42,783 nt of DNA from Planctomycetaceae bacterium (GCA_021732415.1 JAKFVC010000085.1:1-42783), one strand, 5' to 3'. Counted from the first letter of the stretch, positions 16,356 to 26,892 are shown. Numbers and translations are program-made. Notes: generated from the sequence alone by a model not told the origin.

Positions 16356-16823
16356 TCAGCGGGGATCCAGTTTGTCTAACACTACCAAGTATGTCCGAAA
16401 GCGAAAGGGGACACCGGCAACTCCCGTGTTGCTGTGTTCGGGGATTCTTGTGTAATGACCGGTTTCATAGACGACAAGTTTCACTTTTTTACCCACATAA
16501 TTTTTCTCGAGTTCTTTAACCTTCACACCGGGATCAACCTCGAATTCCAATAGCGGCTTGCTCGGCAATACCATTCCGGCAACCGCATGAACCTGCAACA
16601 GATAAAGCCCTGCGCGGGCCTTGGACCTCGTAGAATCACCGGAAATCATCGTCGCCATGACCTGGGTGACCTTGCCCAATGGCAAATTCAACTCGCCCAT
16701 GACATCACGCTGGTTTAACGATGCCGAACTAATCGATTCGAGTTTCTGCGGCATATCATCCCCAAACATCGTCGATGCCACGCCGACGGCAATTGCCATC
16801 GAGAAGTAAATTAAGGTCTTCAT
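16356..16823 (-). CDS. exported hypothetical protein
   Basis: The protein has 155 residues with a Sec-type signal (MKTLIYFSMAIAVGVASTMF, cleavage about residue 22). The mature part has beta-rich character, with ATMISGDSTRSKARAG, then YLLQVHAVAGMVLP and KVKLVVYETGHYTRIPE. No cysteine and no motif I recognise. It lies 31 nt upstream of the leucine-rich-repeat gene on the same strand and is probably transcribed with it. No strong Shine-Dalgarno precedes its ATG. Confidence 0.75.
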   Translation of the reverse strand: MKTLIYFSMAIAVGVASTMFGDDMPQKLESISSASLNQRDVMGELNLPLGKVTQVMATMISGDSTRSKARAGLYLLQVHAVAGMVLPSKPLLEFEVDPGVKVKELEKNYVGKKVKLVVYETGHYTRIPEHSNTGVAGVPFRFRTYLVVLDKLDPR

Positions 16824-17117
16824 GATTGAAGGCTACTTTCCCTGATCTCAGGCCCTTTCGCCTGCCGCGAGCCACATATGCAGAAATTGCTCATCGGTAT
16901 CCTAATCTATTCGAAACAATCATGTCTGCAGGAATTCTTTGCCCCACGGGAATAAATGTTTGGCAAGACGGATCTAGTACATGGGAGGAGTTTGCGAAAC
17001 CAAGTTTCGCTCAGCCAACTCCCTCATCTCTGGCGTGAGTCGTCCGAAATTCGATTCGCGATGCGGCGTCGCCGCTACTTCGTCTTCTCTCAACTCGTCG
17101 CTCTGCAGGAGCCTATC
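16824..17117. promoter_or_regulatory. divergent intergenic region
   Basis: About 290 bp between a minus-strand start (16823) and the vWA lipoprotein start (17118). Promoters for both should lie here. A 70-codon ORF at 16826-17038 is open but unsupported. The Shine-Dalgarno AGGAG at 17107-17111 fixes the plus-strand start. Confidence 0.45.
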
Positions 17118-18734
17118 ATGGGCCACAAATTCGCTGGATTGATTCTGTGTTGCTTGGTGTTCTCAGGTTGTGCCGAAGCGGCTAAACACGCGCCCGCACC
17201 GACTGCTGCACTGAGCAAAGCCGCGATGCCCATGGCCGAAGTCACGGCGGCCGCTCCTGAAGCGCCGGCCGAATTCAACACGGAAGCCTATGCTCATATC
17301 ACAGATAACCAGTTCCTCTCGGTGGCTCAGAATCCGCTGTCGACGTTTTCGATTGATGTCGATACCGCTTCTTATTCCAACGTCCGCCGGTTTCTGAACG
17401 AGGGCCAATTGCCCCCGGCGGGTGCGGTGCGCATCGAAGAGATGCTCAACTATTTCACATATGATTACCCCCAGCCTGCGGATGGCGTACCGTTTTCAGT
17501 CAACGTCGAGATAGCAGCCTGTCCGTGGAAGGCCGAGCATCGCCTGTTGCGGATTGGCTTGAAGGGCAAGCAGATTGCAGTGGAGAAGCGTCCGGTCAGC
17601 AATCTGGTGTTTCTCCTGGATGTCTCGGGGTCGATGCAGGATGCCAGCAAGCTGCCACTGATTAAGCAGGGGATGAAGCTGCTCGTCGATCAACTGACCG
17701 AGAACGACCGTATCGCGATCGTGGTCTATGCGGGAGCCTCGGGCACCGTTCTGGAATCGACCACCGCTGACCACAAGCCGGTCATTCTGTCAGCCCTCGA
17801 AAAACTGCAAGCGGGTGGCTCGACTAATGGGGCCGCAGGGATTGAAGAAGCGTATCGAATTGCCACGCAGAACTTCATCAAGGATGGCACGAATCGCGTC
17901 ATCTTGTGTACTGACGGTGATTTCAACGTGGGCCAGACCAGCGAAGATGCACTCACCCGACTGATTGAAGACAAGGCCAAGTCAGGCGTCTTCTTGAGCG
18001 TCCTGGGGTTCGGGACTGGGAACCTGAAGGACTCGACGATGGAACTGCTGGCCGATAAGGGGAACGGCAACTATGCCTATATTGATTCCCTGAACGAAGC
18101 TCGCAAGGTTCTGGTCGACCAGATGCAGGGCACGCTGATCACCATCGCCAAAGATGTGAAAATCCAGGTCGAATTCAATCCCGCTCGTGCTGCCGCCTAT
18201 CGCCTGATTGGTTACGAAAACCGTCTGCTGGCCAAAGAAGATTTTAATAACGACAAGAAGGACGCGGGCGAAATCGGTGCCGGGCACACCGTCACTGCAC
18301 TCTATGAAGTCGATCCGGTCGGGGCATCACTCACGACCGCCAGTGTCGATCCGCTGAAGTATCAGCCAAATCCCGCCCCCACCGAAACGAAGGTCACCGA
18401 CACCAAGTTCAGCGATGAGCTACTCACCTTAAAGCTGCGTTACAAGCAACCCGATGGTGACGAGAGCCAGTTAAGCGAATTCCCCATCGCCGACCAGGAC
18501 CGTCCGTTCGCCCAAGCCTCACCCGATTTCGCCTGGGCAGCAGCGGTCGCGGCCTTCGGGATGATTCTCCGCGACTCGGAGTTCAAGGGGACCGCCACTC
18601 TTCCCGCTGTCCTGGAAATCGCCGAATCGAGCAAGGGCAAGGACCTGTCAGAATACCGGGCCGAGTTCATTCGCCTCGTGAAGTTGGCGATACCGTTGAA
18701 GCAGCAGAATCCAGCGATCACCAAGGTGCGATGA
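17118..18734 (+). CDS. vWA-domain lipoprotein (YfbK-like)
   Basis: The start at 17118 with AGGAG 6 nt upstream gives 538 residues and a lipoprotein signal, LVFSGC at residues about 12-17; the longer reading from 16956 has no such leader in place. A YfbK-type N-terminal region follows (FSIDVDTASYSNVRRFLNEGQLPP is split around residue 75; EEMLNYFTYDYP). The vWA domain has the MIDAS motif DVSGS in FLLDVSGSMQDASK, and later TDGDFNVG. The C-terminal part (from KIQVEFNPARAAAYRLIGYE to the end) matches DUF3520. Role: envelope protein binding a metal-dependent ligand; partner unknown. Single gene in this orientation. Confidence 0.9.
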   Translation: MGHKFAGLILCCLVFSGCAEAAKHAPAPTAALSKAAMPMAEVTAAAPEAPAEFNTEAYAHITDNQFLSVAQNPLSTFSIDVDTASYSNVRRFLNEGQLPPAGAVRIEEMLNYFTYDYPQPADGVPFSVNVEIAACPWKAEHRLLRIGLKGKQIAVEKRPVSNLVFLLDVSGSMQDASKLPLIKQGMKLLVDQLTENDRIAIVVYAGASGTVLESTTADHKPVILSALEKLQAGGSTNGAAGIEEAYRIATQNFIKDGTNRVILCTDGDFNVGQTSEDALTRLIEDKAKSGVFLSVLGFGTGNLKDSTMELLADKGNGNYAYIDSLNEARKVLVDQMQGTLITIAKDVKIQVEFNPARAAAYRLIGYENRLLAKEDFNNDKKDAGEIGAGHTVTALYEVDPVGASLTTASVDPLKYQPNPAPTETKVTDTKFSDELLTLKLRYKQPDGDESQLSEFPIADQDRPFAQASPDFAWAAAVAAFGMILRDSEFKGTATLPAVLEIAESSKGKDLSEYRAEFIRLVKLAIPLKQQNPAITKVR

Positions 18735-18746
18735 TCAAGTGTTTGC

Positions 18747-18804
18747 CCCCGTGGCCGACGCTGGCAGCGTCGGAATGCAGACGCTAGCAGCGTCTGCCAC
18801 GGGG
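18747..18804. repeat. three-stem palindromic element (BIME-like), possible bidirectional terminator
   Basis: Outer arms CCCCGTGGC (18747-18755) and GCCACGGGG (18796-18804) pair over 9 bp. Inside are two perfect hairpins: CCGACGCT/AGCGTCGG (18755-18773) and CAGACGCT/AGCGTCTG (18778-18796), each with a 3-nt loop. Together they can fold as a three-way junction. The element lies between convergent genes, where it may stop transcription from both sides; no T run is adjacent. Confidence 0.75.
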
Positions 18805-18840
18805 ACGGCCCCTGCATCTAGGCGACTTCGGCTACAATCA

Positions 18841-21789
18841 TTAGTGCACGACGCGCTGCAATTCCTCTGCAGCCTCAATGCACAGCCACTCAGTATCGGT
18901 AGGCAGATCTTTGAATTCCTGCCACAATCCCGACGGCCAGCTGATCTCTACTCGTTCGACGGTGGTTGCCGACCCCAGGCCAAATGACAGCATGCGTTCG
19001 TTGCTGGAACAATATCCGTCGCCCGCCGTCAGTTGCCGGACCAGACGACGTCCTGCGACATGGACCGTGATCGTCGTACCAATAGCATCTCGACTGGAAG
19101 CCACGCCGCACACGCGCATCGTCAGGAAGTGCCCGGCCTGCGGTGTGGTGTTGGTCAGCAGGGCTGCGGGAACATCGAGGTTACCGATGGCGACGTCTTC
19201 CTTGCCGTCACGGTTCCAGTCGAGGCGTGCCATTCCTCGGCCGAGTTGCTTCTGTTGAAAGTACGGCCCCAGCGTCGAGTCTGTGATCTCTACGAATTGA
19301 CTATCACCACGATTCTGCAGGTACTGCGGCCGCATGGCATAATCGCGGCCGAGGTCGCGGAAATCGTCGACATCGCCGTTCACTAACACTAGGTCCAATC
19401 GGCCGTCTAACTCGCCGTCCACAAACTGGGTGCCAAATCCGACCTTTTTCAAGGATGTGTCAAACAGCCCAGCGGCCCTTGTGGCATCCTCGAACAGCCG
19501 CGTTCCTACCTGCCGGTACAGCGTGTTATATTCATCGAAGAAATTCGTCACAAACAGATCGAGCTGGCCATCGTCATCCGCATCTCCACAAGCCACCCCC
19601 ATGCACGCTTGCGGCCTGCCGTCGACATTTAGCGCCAGACCGCTTTCCAAGGCCAGTTCGGCGAATTGCGGTTTCGCTCCCGGTGTGGTCGCCTGATTCA
19701 CGAAGAAGAAGTTCGGAACCGCGTCATTCGCCACAAACAAACTGAGCTTCCCCGATCCGTCAAATTCGGCCGCCACGATCCCCAGGCCCTTGCCATCCGG
19801 CACGACGATTCCCGTCGACCCGGTCACATTCTCAAACCGACCATCTCCCAGATTGATCCAGAATTGATCCTGTGCCGCAGGAAAATGTCGCGGTGAACAG
19901 CTTCTGACTCGTCCGTCCGCGTCGGGACAGACCCGCTCGAACAGGTCGTTCCCCGACAGATAGTTCACGCAATAGAGATCCGGCCAGCCGTCCTGATTGA
20001 GATCCGCCAGCACGCAACTGGTGCTCCATGAATCGGGTCCAGCGGTGTCGGTTTCTGCGGTGATGTCGGTAAACGTGCCATCGCCGTTGTTTCTATAAAA
20101 ACGATTGAGGCCAATATTGGCGATATACAGATCGGGAAACCCATCGTTATTAAAATCGCCGACGGTAGCTCCCTGACTGAATCCCGTTTCACTAATCCTG
20201 GTGGCATCCGTGATATCGACATATCCCGTACTATTGTGGCGAAACAGACGGTCATGATACTCGGTCTGTTGAGGGTTCCGTGGCCACGGAGCGCCCTGCG
20301 TCAGGTAGAGATCCGGCCAGCCGTCACGGTCATAGTCCAGAACTGCCGCCCCCCCTCCAGAAAACTCGTACATGTGGTGCTCGGTACGACCGGTCGGTGC
20401 GCCGTTGAAGTATTGAAATTGAAGTCCTGCCGACGCAGCCTGGTCGCTGAAGCTGACCGCGACTTGTGGGCTGGTCGCCGTCGATTTCGCGCTGGGCGGC
20501 GGCTGGGTCGTCGATCGCAGCAACGGAAAAGCGGAGAGGTCGACCTTGGCTCCCGGGTTGCCAGAAGGAGCGGTTCGCGTCACACCTAAATTGTGCAATC
20601 GAGGAGCGACGCGTGCCAGGCCCGCGGCCGCTTCGTTCACTAACGCTCTCTTCGCCTGCAATCCGTGGTACCACGCACTCGCCTCCCACAGATTGTCGAG
20701 CGCTTCCGCCCCCTGAGCGGCCTTCAGGATGGCGTCGACGTTCGTGGCCAGGTAGGCCACTTTGACTGTGTCGAAATACTCACTGAGCAACCGCGACCGC
20801 TGCAGAAAGGGCTCGGCCCGCTGCGAATCACCTCGCGCAATCAGGAGCTGGCCCAGTTGGTAGGTTCCTCGTTCGTGATTCGGATCACGGCGTACGCCTT
20901 CCCAATAGCACCGGATGGCCTCCTCAGATCGATTGTTGGCCTGAGCCCACGCAGCGCGGACAATCCAGATTTCAGGATGCTCTTCGGCTCCCGAGGGCAG
21001 CGCGGTATTCCAGGCATCGAACGCCGCAGCCGTACCACTCCGCAACATTAGGCGGCCCAGCTTCACGTGGGTCTCGACCAGGTTGGGATCCAGCTTTAAA
21101 GACTGCTGCAGCAGCTTGCGGGCTGTTTCGTATTGCTGCCGATCGACCGCCACCCGCGCCATCCCCAATAGGATACCGGGATCACTCGCGGCATGGTCCT
21201 CGTAGGTCGTCAGCTCCTCCATGTTTTCGAGAGCTGTGTCACCCATGCAGAGTAAGAACAGGAGCGTGGGCTGAACCTTGCCCAGCTTGATCAGTTGCAG
21301 GCGATGGGGAGTCGCCTCCCAACTGCGAGCCATCATGCCCAGCAAATAGGAGAGGTTCTCGTGAGCCAGGCTATCGTCAGGATCCAACTTCAGTGCCAGT
21401 TGAAACTGACGTACTGCAGGCGTGGCCGCGTGCATCTCGTTCAACATCGTTCCGGCCCGCAGATGAATCTGGGCGGTGTTGACCCCAACCGGATCTCGCA
21501 GCCGTTCGAGATAAGCTATCGCATCCGACCGTCGCCCCTGCTGACGGGCGGCCTCTGCTGCGACAATCGCCGCCTCATTGCTTTGAGACGCAGACTTGGG
21601 GATCTGTGTTGCCAGTCGTTCTGCCGTCGCAAAGTCACGACGAGCCAAGGCCAGATGAGCTTGTTTGAGCAATGTATGGGCTGACGGACGAGAAAACATC
21701 CACAATACGGGAAGGATCGCTAATACGCAGACGGCAGCGATCGCCATCCACGTTCGCCGTCGGTTCAGTTGCTCGTCATTGACCGACAC
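18841..21789 (-). CDS. TPR / FG-GAP / ASPIC-UnbV protein
   Basis: The protein has 982 residues, starting at a GTG with GGAGGGC 6 nt upstream. One membrane helix near the N-terminus (IAAVCVLAILPVLWMF). Residues about 35-400 are TPR-like helical pairs (for example LAHENLSYLLGMMARSWE, LVETHVKLGRLMLRSG). Residues about 440-860 hold FG-GAP/VCBS repeats with Ca-binding loops: YDRDGWPDLYLTQ, DFNNDGFPDLYIANI, DLNQDGWPDLYCV, DADDDGQLDLFVT, DWNRDGKEDVAIG. The last 100 residues match ASPIC/UnbV (GTTITVHVAGRRLVRQL, then RVEISWPSGLWQEF). Such proteins are abundant in planctomycetes; precise function is unknown. Probably envelope-anchored, with the repeats outside. Confidence 0.92.
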   Translation of the reverse strand: MSVNDEQLNRRRTWMAIAAVCVLAILPVLWMFSRPSAHTLLKQAHLALARRDFATAERLATQIPKSASQSNEAAIVAAEAARQQGRRSDAIAYLERLRDPVGVNTAQIHLRAGTMLNEMHAATPAVRQFQLALKLDPDDSLAHENLSYLLGMMARSWEATPHRLQLIKLGKVQPTLLFLLCMGDTALENMEELTTYEDHAASDPGILLGMARVAVDRQQYETARKLLQQSLKLDPNLVETHVKLGRLMLRSGTAAAFDAWNTALPSGAEEHPEIWIVRAAWAQANNRSEEAIRCYWEGVRRDPNHERGTYQLGQLLIARGDSQRAEPFLQRSRLLSEYFDTVKVAYLATNVDAILKAAQGAEALDNLWEASAWYHGLQAKRALVNEAAAGLARVAPRLHNLGVTRTAPSGNPGAKVDLSAFPLLRSTTQPPPSAKSTATSPQVAVSFSDQAASAGLQFQYFNGAPTGRTEHHMYEFSGGGAAVLDYDRDGWPDLYLTQGAPWPRNPQQTEYHDRLFRHNSTGYVDITDATRISETGFSQGATVGDFNNDGFPDLYIANIGLNRFYRNNGDGTFTDITAETDTAGPDSWSTSCVLADLNQDGWPDLYCVNYLSGNDLFERVCPDADGRVRSCSPRHFPAAQDQFWINLGDGRFENVTGSTGIVVPDGKGLGIVAAEFDGSGKLSLFVANDAVPNFFFVNQATTPGAKPQFAELALESGLALNVDGRPQACMGVACGDADDDGQLDLFVTNFFDEYNTLYRQVGTRLFEDATRAAGLFDTSLKKVGFGTQFVDGELDGRLDLVLVNGDVDDFRDLGRDYAMRPQYLQNRGDSQFVEITDSTLGPYFQQKQLGRGMARLDWNRDGKEDVAIGNLDVPAALLTNTTPQAGHFLTMRVCGVASSRDAIGTTITVHVAGRRLVRQLTAGDGYCSSNERMLSFGLGSATTVERVEISWPSGLWQEFKDLPTDTEWLCIEAAEELQRVVH

Positions 21790-21841
21790 GTTTTGCCCTC
21801 CTGCCGTCCAACGATAACAGATTGCCCCACAGTCCGCAGAT

Positions 21842-21877
21842 AAAAAAACCTCCCGGCAGCGGATCGCGGCTGGGAGG
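21842..21877 (-). terminator. rho-independent terminator
   Basis: On the minus strand CCTCCC and GGGAGG (21872-21877 and 21849-21854) form the base of a stem, with CAGC/GCTG inside, followed by seven Ts (21842-21848). It lies just after the lipoprotein gene at 21908-22330 and before the ASPIC gene, so these two genes are probably separate transcripts. Confidence 0.75.
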
Positions 21878-21907
21878 CTTCATATTGCTGTGGGTTGCAG
21901 GTCTGAA

Positions 21908-22330
21908 TCAGGGCGTCATTTCCAGTTTCAGGACATTCGGCTCAGCCTTAATCTCAGCCTTTAACGGCGACGTAGCGTCCGCCCGGTATTTCTTCGGAAT
22001 GTTCTTGTAATCCTTGGGAGCATAGGCCACGCCGACTTGCGGGGCCGGTTCCGGTGGGGGCAAAACGGTGACGTTATACGCTCCCAACGGGATGGGCTCC
22101 TTCAGGCTGAACTTTCCTGTGGCGTCCAGCGGTGCGACAGCGACATCCCCGGTCTTGGGTGCATAGAGCTGCACGGAACCCTCGGACACCGGTTGACCGC
22201 TGAAAGTGACTGTCCCCGAAACCGCCCCTCCCATCTTCTTCGTTGGGGCACCACTCCCACAGCCGCTATTCAAAAATACGACTGCCATGAGAGCCAGAGT
22301 GAGACAAGGTCGCTGCAAACAAAACATCAC
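21908..22330 (-). CDS. small lipoprotein with carboxypeptidase-regulatory-like fold
   Basis: The protein has 140 residues from GTG 22330 (AAGGAG 8 nt upstream; an ATG directly after it is an alternative). The lipoprotein signal ends in LNSGC at residues about 20-24. The mature part starts with Gly/Lys, then VSGTVTFSGQPVSEGSVQLYAPKTGD, the pattern of the carboxypeptidase-regulatory-like / transthyretin-like fold used by many planctomycete lipoproteins, and ends with a charged tail. It is upstream of the ASPIC gene but separated by a terminator, and downstream of the DUF1559 gene by 60 nt; the DUF1559 plus lipoprotein pair is a common arrangement in planctomycetes. Function unknown. Confidence 0.88.
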   Translation of the reverse strand: MMFCLQRPCLTLALMAVVFLNSGCGSGAPTKKMGGAVSGTVTFSGQPVSEGSVQLYAPKTGDVAVAPLDATGKFSLKEPIPLGAYNVTVLPPPEPAPQVGVAYAPKDYKNIPKKYRADATSPLKAEIKAEPNVLKLEMTP

Positions 22331-22390
22331 AGGGCGAACTCCTTAACAGGTCAGATGAGATCGAACTCCGTCGTGCGGCGTCATCAGGAA

Positions 22391-23320
<930 letters not shown>

Positions 23321-23350
23321 CATACCTCCGCAATTCGTGAGACGAAACAA

Positions 23351-24201
23351 ATCAAAACATAATCAGACAAATACAAAACATACGTCGTCACCAGCGTTTT
23401 TATCGCTGGCGGCCGAACTCTGTCTTAAATTCAATGTATTTCGGGCATGTCAGTGCGCGGAAACCCATGCAAACATCGACACACTTAGTAATTTCACATA
23501 TTTTGAAATCAGAAGATAGCACTATCTTATAAATACAATCTGATTTAATTCAAGGTCTACCGCGTTTGGTTGAGAGGTCATGCTCATTAATTGATCATCA
23601 CCTGCCCTCAAAAACCTCATTTCGGCCAGTCGAGGCAAAACGCAACCCATTGACGACCAAGGCGGGACATATTGAGAACTCAAGCCGCGATGAAGCGACT
23701 CGTCCGCGGGTCAGCCCTGGCGAAGTTGTTAATCCGCAAGAAACATGCAGTTCACGCGCCACTCGATTCGGCATACACGGAGAATCGCCAGCAAGACAAA
23801 ACCAACCTATTCCAGCGACAGATGTTGCGGCAATCGCGAATACCCTGGGCCGCAGTGGAACGGGCGAATGGCGCGTTTTTAAAATACGGCACTCAATGCC
23901 TGAATGTTGTGCAGTGTCGATTATGTATTTCCGACTGTATTTACTCCGCGAACTCGGCGAGTTCCTCGATGAAGAAACCGCCGCAGCCCCGCTTCGAGAA
24001 TCGCGGCTTCATTGATGTGAGACAAAGTCCCAGGGATCTGCTGCCGCCAGTCGTGCTGACTTCGCAAAGTCGCGGTGAACGCAGACCACTGCCAGAATTC
24101 TTGGCGAGTTCTGCTACAAATTCCTGCACGGGTTAGCAGATCAGAGCTGCATGTCGAATTTGCAGTCGTTGTTTCCCTTTTTGACGCGACACCATCAGGG
24201 T
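23351..24201. other. long intergenic region between DUF1559 genes
   Basis: About 850 bp without a convincing gene. It has an AT-rich stretch (about 23460-23570) that probably holds the promoter of the downstream DUF1559 gene, and one 21-bp palindrome at 24093-24113. Plus-strand ORFs at 23566-24015 and 23672-24136 overlap each other in different frames and have no recognisable motif. Confidence 0.45.
24093..24113. repeat. 21-bp palindrome, CAGAACTC family, copy 1
   Basis: CAGAATTCTTGGCGAGTTCTG: arms CAGAA and TTCTG with a partly paired interior. It belongs to a family with copies at 25571-25591 and 29661-29681. Confidence 0.55.
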
Positions 24202-25122
24202 TTAGAACTCGCCGATGACCATGCCGTCATCCTTGACCGCAATCTGCTGGAACAGCGTGAAATTGATATTGTCCGAGACAAATCTGACGCCGCCATCGCC
24301 CATCAGGACGTGGACCCCACCCACATGGTACGAATTGATGATGGTATTGGCACCATAAGTGGCATTCGAACCAGTCGCGACCGTCTTGGAATTGTTGGCA
24401 TAGCGGACGGCAGTTGTCCCACTCCCCCAATTGCCACCGGTCATGGTCAGCGAGTTGCCCGGAATGTTCGTCCCGGACCAGCCGCCATAGTAATTGGCAC
24501 GATAGTCCGCCCCGTTGACGCTGCCCGACTGCTCGGCAATGATCATTGTGTTAGAGCTACCGTCGGTGATGTCGCGCATCCCAAACGAATCGTTGTAGCT
24601 CAGCAGACCGTTGTTGCAATACGCCCCATAACTTGCAGCGACGCAAACGGTGGTACGTCCAGCGGGATCAGGACTCGCCCCCATCACACCGACATAGTCC
24701 ATCAACTGCAGATTATTGGGATTGTTGTTGACCGGAGTGGTCACGTTCGCGTTGGGACTCAAGGGGCTGGAGGGGCATTTGTAAACTTGCAGCACCAGCC
24801 CGCGCATCGCCGTGTAACCGCCGGTCGCGGGCTGAAACGGATTTGCCAAGTTGTAGATCGCGGCCTGATCCAAATACGGCAGCAATTGACCGCGCCAGTT
24901 CGTAATGAAATTCGGGCCCGCGGTACCGATCGGAAATCGATTGCACGTTTCGTGGTAGTTATGCAGTGCCAAGCCCATTTGCTTCATGTTGTTCTTGCAC
25001 TGCGAGCGGCGAGCCGCCTCGCGAGCCTGCTGTACAGCCGGCAGCAACAGAGCAATCAGGACTGCGATGATCGCAATCACCACGAGCAGTTCAATTAGCG
25101 TAAACGCCTTTCGACAGCGCAT
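24202..25122 (-). CDS. DUF1559 prepilin-like protein, second paralogue
   Basis: From ATG 25122 (GGAGGACC just upstream) the protein has 306 residues and begins [19 protein letters not shown]. An Ala stands where Gly usually precedes the cut site. Next is [21 protein letters not shown], and the C-terminal [17 protein letters not shown]. It is a close paralogue of the copy at 22391 along its whole length and ends the same way (DDGMVIGEF against DDGMVVGEF). The pair is separated by about 850 bp, and no lipoprotein gene follows this copy. Probably an ancient or moderately recent tandem duplication; function unknown. Confidence 0.93.
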   Translation of the reverse strand: MRCRKAFTLIELLVVIAIIAVLIALLLPAVQQAREAARRSQCKNNMKQMGLALHNYHETCNRFPIGTAGPNFITNWRGQLLPYLDQAAIYNLANPFQPATGGYTAMRGLVLQVYKCPSSPLSPNANVTTPVNNNPNNLQLMDYVGVMGASPDPAGRTTVCVAASYGAYCNNGLLSYNDSFGMRDITDGSSNTMIIAEQSGSVNGADYRANYYGGWSGTNIPGNSLTMTGGNWGSGTTAVRYANNSKTVATGSNATYGANTIINSYHVGGVHVLMGDGGVRFVSDNINFTLFQQIAVKDDGMVIGEF

Positions 25123-25570
25123 CGGTCCTCCAGAAAAGCCAAGACTCGTAATATCTTGCAAGAAAATAAAATGTCAAAGGTGAGTCCGGTGACGCCGGCA
25201 GTCTCCCCGCACCGCGGTCGGTCCGCGATCTTAGGTGGCTAACTATTGCAGATCATGTGCCAGAGGATCGCGCACACGCTTGAATCCCGTGCATCTAGAC
25301 CGCCACAACAGATTGCACAAAAGGGAGTTACGAGAACTTCTTTGGGCCTGAACTTGATGGGTCGGAGCCAGCGCGTTGTCGCAATTGAGGCATGTGGTGC
25401 CTGCGACACATGCGAATGCTTTTGTATATCTACAGCTCCGCTCAGACCAATTCGCCCGCAATTCGTCCGTAGGAGAGGGATGATTGACAGCGGAATTCAG
25501 AGCAGCAAGTGGCAATCGGACGAGCAACTGCCCAAGTCGACTCGACTTCACGAGTCATCACCAATGCCGC

Positions 25571-25591
25571 CAGAACTCGGGGCGAGCTCTG
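25571..25591. repeat. 21-bp palindrome, CAGAACTC family, copy 2
   Basis: CAGAACTCGGGGCGAGCTCTG, with arms CAGAACTC and GAGCTCTG pairing at 7 of 8 positions around GGGGC. Confidence 0.6.
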
Positions 25592-25657
25592 AAGGGCGTA
25601 TCTGGTGAATGCCGCGATGGCAACCTGCTGGTCACGGAGTGACCGAGAATACTAGCT

Positions 25658-25719
25658 CGAAGCGCAAGCGAGTGCATTCCCCTCGAATGAAAACGCTGAA
25701 TGCACTCGCTTGCGCTTCG
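25658..25719. repeat. perfect 22-bp inverted repeat
   Basis: Left arm 25658-25679 starts CGAAGCGCAAGCGAGTGCAT and right arm 25698-25719 is its exact inverse complement; the spacer is 18 nt. No T run follows on either strand. It sits about 50 bp beyond the WD40-like gene's stop codon on the minus strand, where a terminator could be. Confidence 0.7.
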
Positions 25720-25767
25720 GGCATGTATTCATCAGAAATCGAAAAATGGTTTTGACACCCGTGCGAA

Positions 25768-26892
25768 TCAGTCGATGATCCGGCGCTGGGTTTTGCTGGC
25801 GAGCGACCACTCGCGGACAGTGCCGTCCAAGCTTCCCGAAAAGACCGTCTGGTTGTCGTGCCCGAATTCCAGCGACCGAATGACGCCTTCGTGGCCCGCT
25901 AAAGAATGCGGTGGCCGATCTGAATCGCGATCCCAGACTTCGAACACTTTGGAATGTGAACTGGCCGCTGCCACGTATTTTCCGTCGCGTGACATTGCGA
26001 TCGAATCGGCCCATTGCGAAAGGTTGATGCGCTCGATGGTCAATTGACGTTGCCATTGGGTCTCGCCGGAGACGGCATCCAGCAGACTGACGAATCCATC
26101 CCGTGTCGCCACCAGAATGGAACGTCCATCTGCCGACCAGACGGCCGAGGCACACAGCGCCCGCAACGTCACCTTGAATTCCTGACCGGCGCCGGTCAGG
26201 ACATCGTGAATGCCGGCCGTTCCGTCCTCCCGAGCAACAAACAACCGGCTCCCCGCTGGATCCAGACAGGCGCGCACCAGGGGGGATGAAGTGGGCAGCG
26301 AATAGGAGAACTCTTCGGCTCCGGATTCTTGAATCAGCCACCCATAGACCAGCCCCTGCCGCAGCACGAACAACGCGACAGCCCCGTCGGTAGAAACGTC
26401 AGCAGTAATGTCGAATGAGTCGCCGCAATGCAGGGCGGGTGACTGGACAACCTGACCACCAATTCCCTGCGGATACAGCTCGGCAGTGCCATCCACCCAG
26501 ACCAGGAGTGAGGTCGAACCATTCAGGCTATGAGCGGCTTTGGACAGTCGACGGGAGTCGGTCATCAGGCCTTCGTCGACTTCACCGCCTTCCCGATTGA
26601 GCTTCACAACACTATGGAGCGGCCGGCAAATCCACAACTTCGTCCCATCCTGATTCGTTGTGATGCGCGACACGTAGCGCACCGAAGAGGCACGAGCCAG
26701 ACGCGAACGCTCATCTTGTTCAGAGCCCTCAAACGCCATCCAATTCAGCGATTGGCTTCCCAAGCTGAAGAGACTCACCAGGCAGACCACAACGAGCATC
26801 AACTCTTTGACCACAAAAACACCCGCGCGACGTTGCGTTCGACAAAGGGGCATGCGGCAACGGGCAGTCTGCTGTTCGACAATCTGGAGCAT
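25768..26892 (-). CDS. WD40-like repeat protein with N-terminal membrane helix
   Basis: The protein has 374 residues from ATG 26892, with AGGAGGT 9 nt upstream. A membrane helix (ELMLVVVCLVSLFSLG, about residues 30-46) precedes the repeats, so most of the protein is probably extracytoplasmic. The C-terminal half shows WD40-like units: SAVWSADGRSILVATRDGFV, DSIAMSRDGKYVAAASS, HEGVIRSLEFGHDNQTVFSGSLDGTVREW. Earlier units are less regular. A seven-bladed propeller is plausible but the count is not certain. It likely serves as a scaffold; partner unknown. Confidence 0.85.
   Translation of the reverse strand: MLQIVEQQTARCRMPLCRTQRRAGVFVVKELMLVVVCLVSLFSLGSQSLNWMAFEGSEQDERSRLARASSVRYVSRITTNQDGTKLWICRPLHSVVKLNREGGEVDEGLMTDSRRLSKAAHSLNGSTSLLVWVDGTAELYPQGIGGQVVQSPALHCGDSFDITADVSTDGAVALFVLRQGLVYGWLIQESGAEEFSYSLPTSSPLVRACLDPAGSRLFVAREDGTAGIHDVLTGAGQEFKVTLRALCASAVWSADGRSILVATRDGFVSLLDAVSGETQWQRQLTIERINLSQWADSIAMSRDGKYVAAASSHSKVFEVWDRDSDRPPHSLAGHEGVIRSLEFGHDNQTVFSGSLDGTVREWSLASKTQRRIID

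Larger units (their letters stand above)
25123..25767. other. intergenic region with inverted repeats
   Basis: About 645 bp between the DUF1559 gene and the WD40-like gene. The plus-strand ORF 25246-25608 has no recognisable motif and a Cys/His/Arg-rich composition, and is not called. Palindromes at 25571-25591 and 25658-25719 are listed separately. A further short hairpin GGTCAC/GTGACC sits at about 25630-25644. Confidence 0.5.

Noticed and set aside
16826-17038. 70-codon plus-strand ORF upstream of the vWA gene
   Set aside because: No motif or ribosome binding site; it lies in a divergent promoter region.
23566-24136. Two overlapping plus-strand ORFs between the DUF1559 genes
   Set aside because: They overlap in different frames, have no motif or ribosome binding site, and the region looks noncoding.
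24151-25098. Plus-strand ORF opposite the second DUF1559 gene (and a similar one at 22037-22816)
   Set aside because: Shadow frames of the two DUF1559 genes; their mutual similarity only mirrors the similarity of the real genes.
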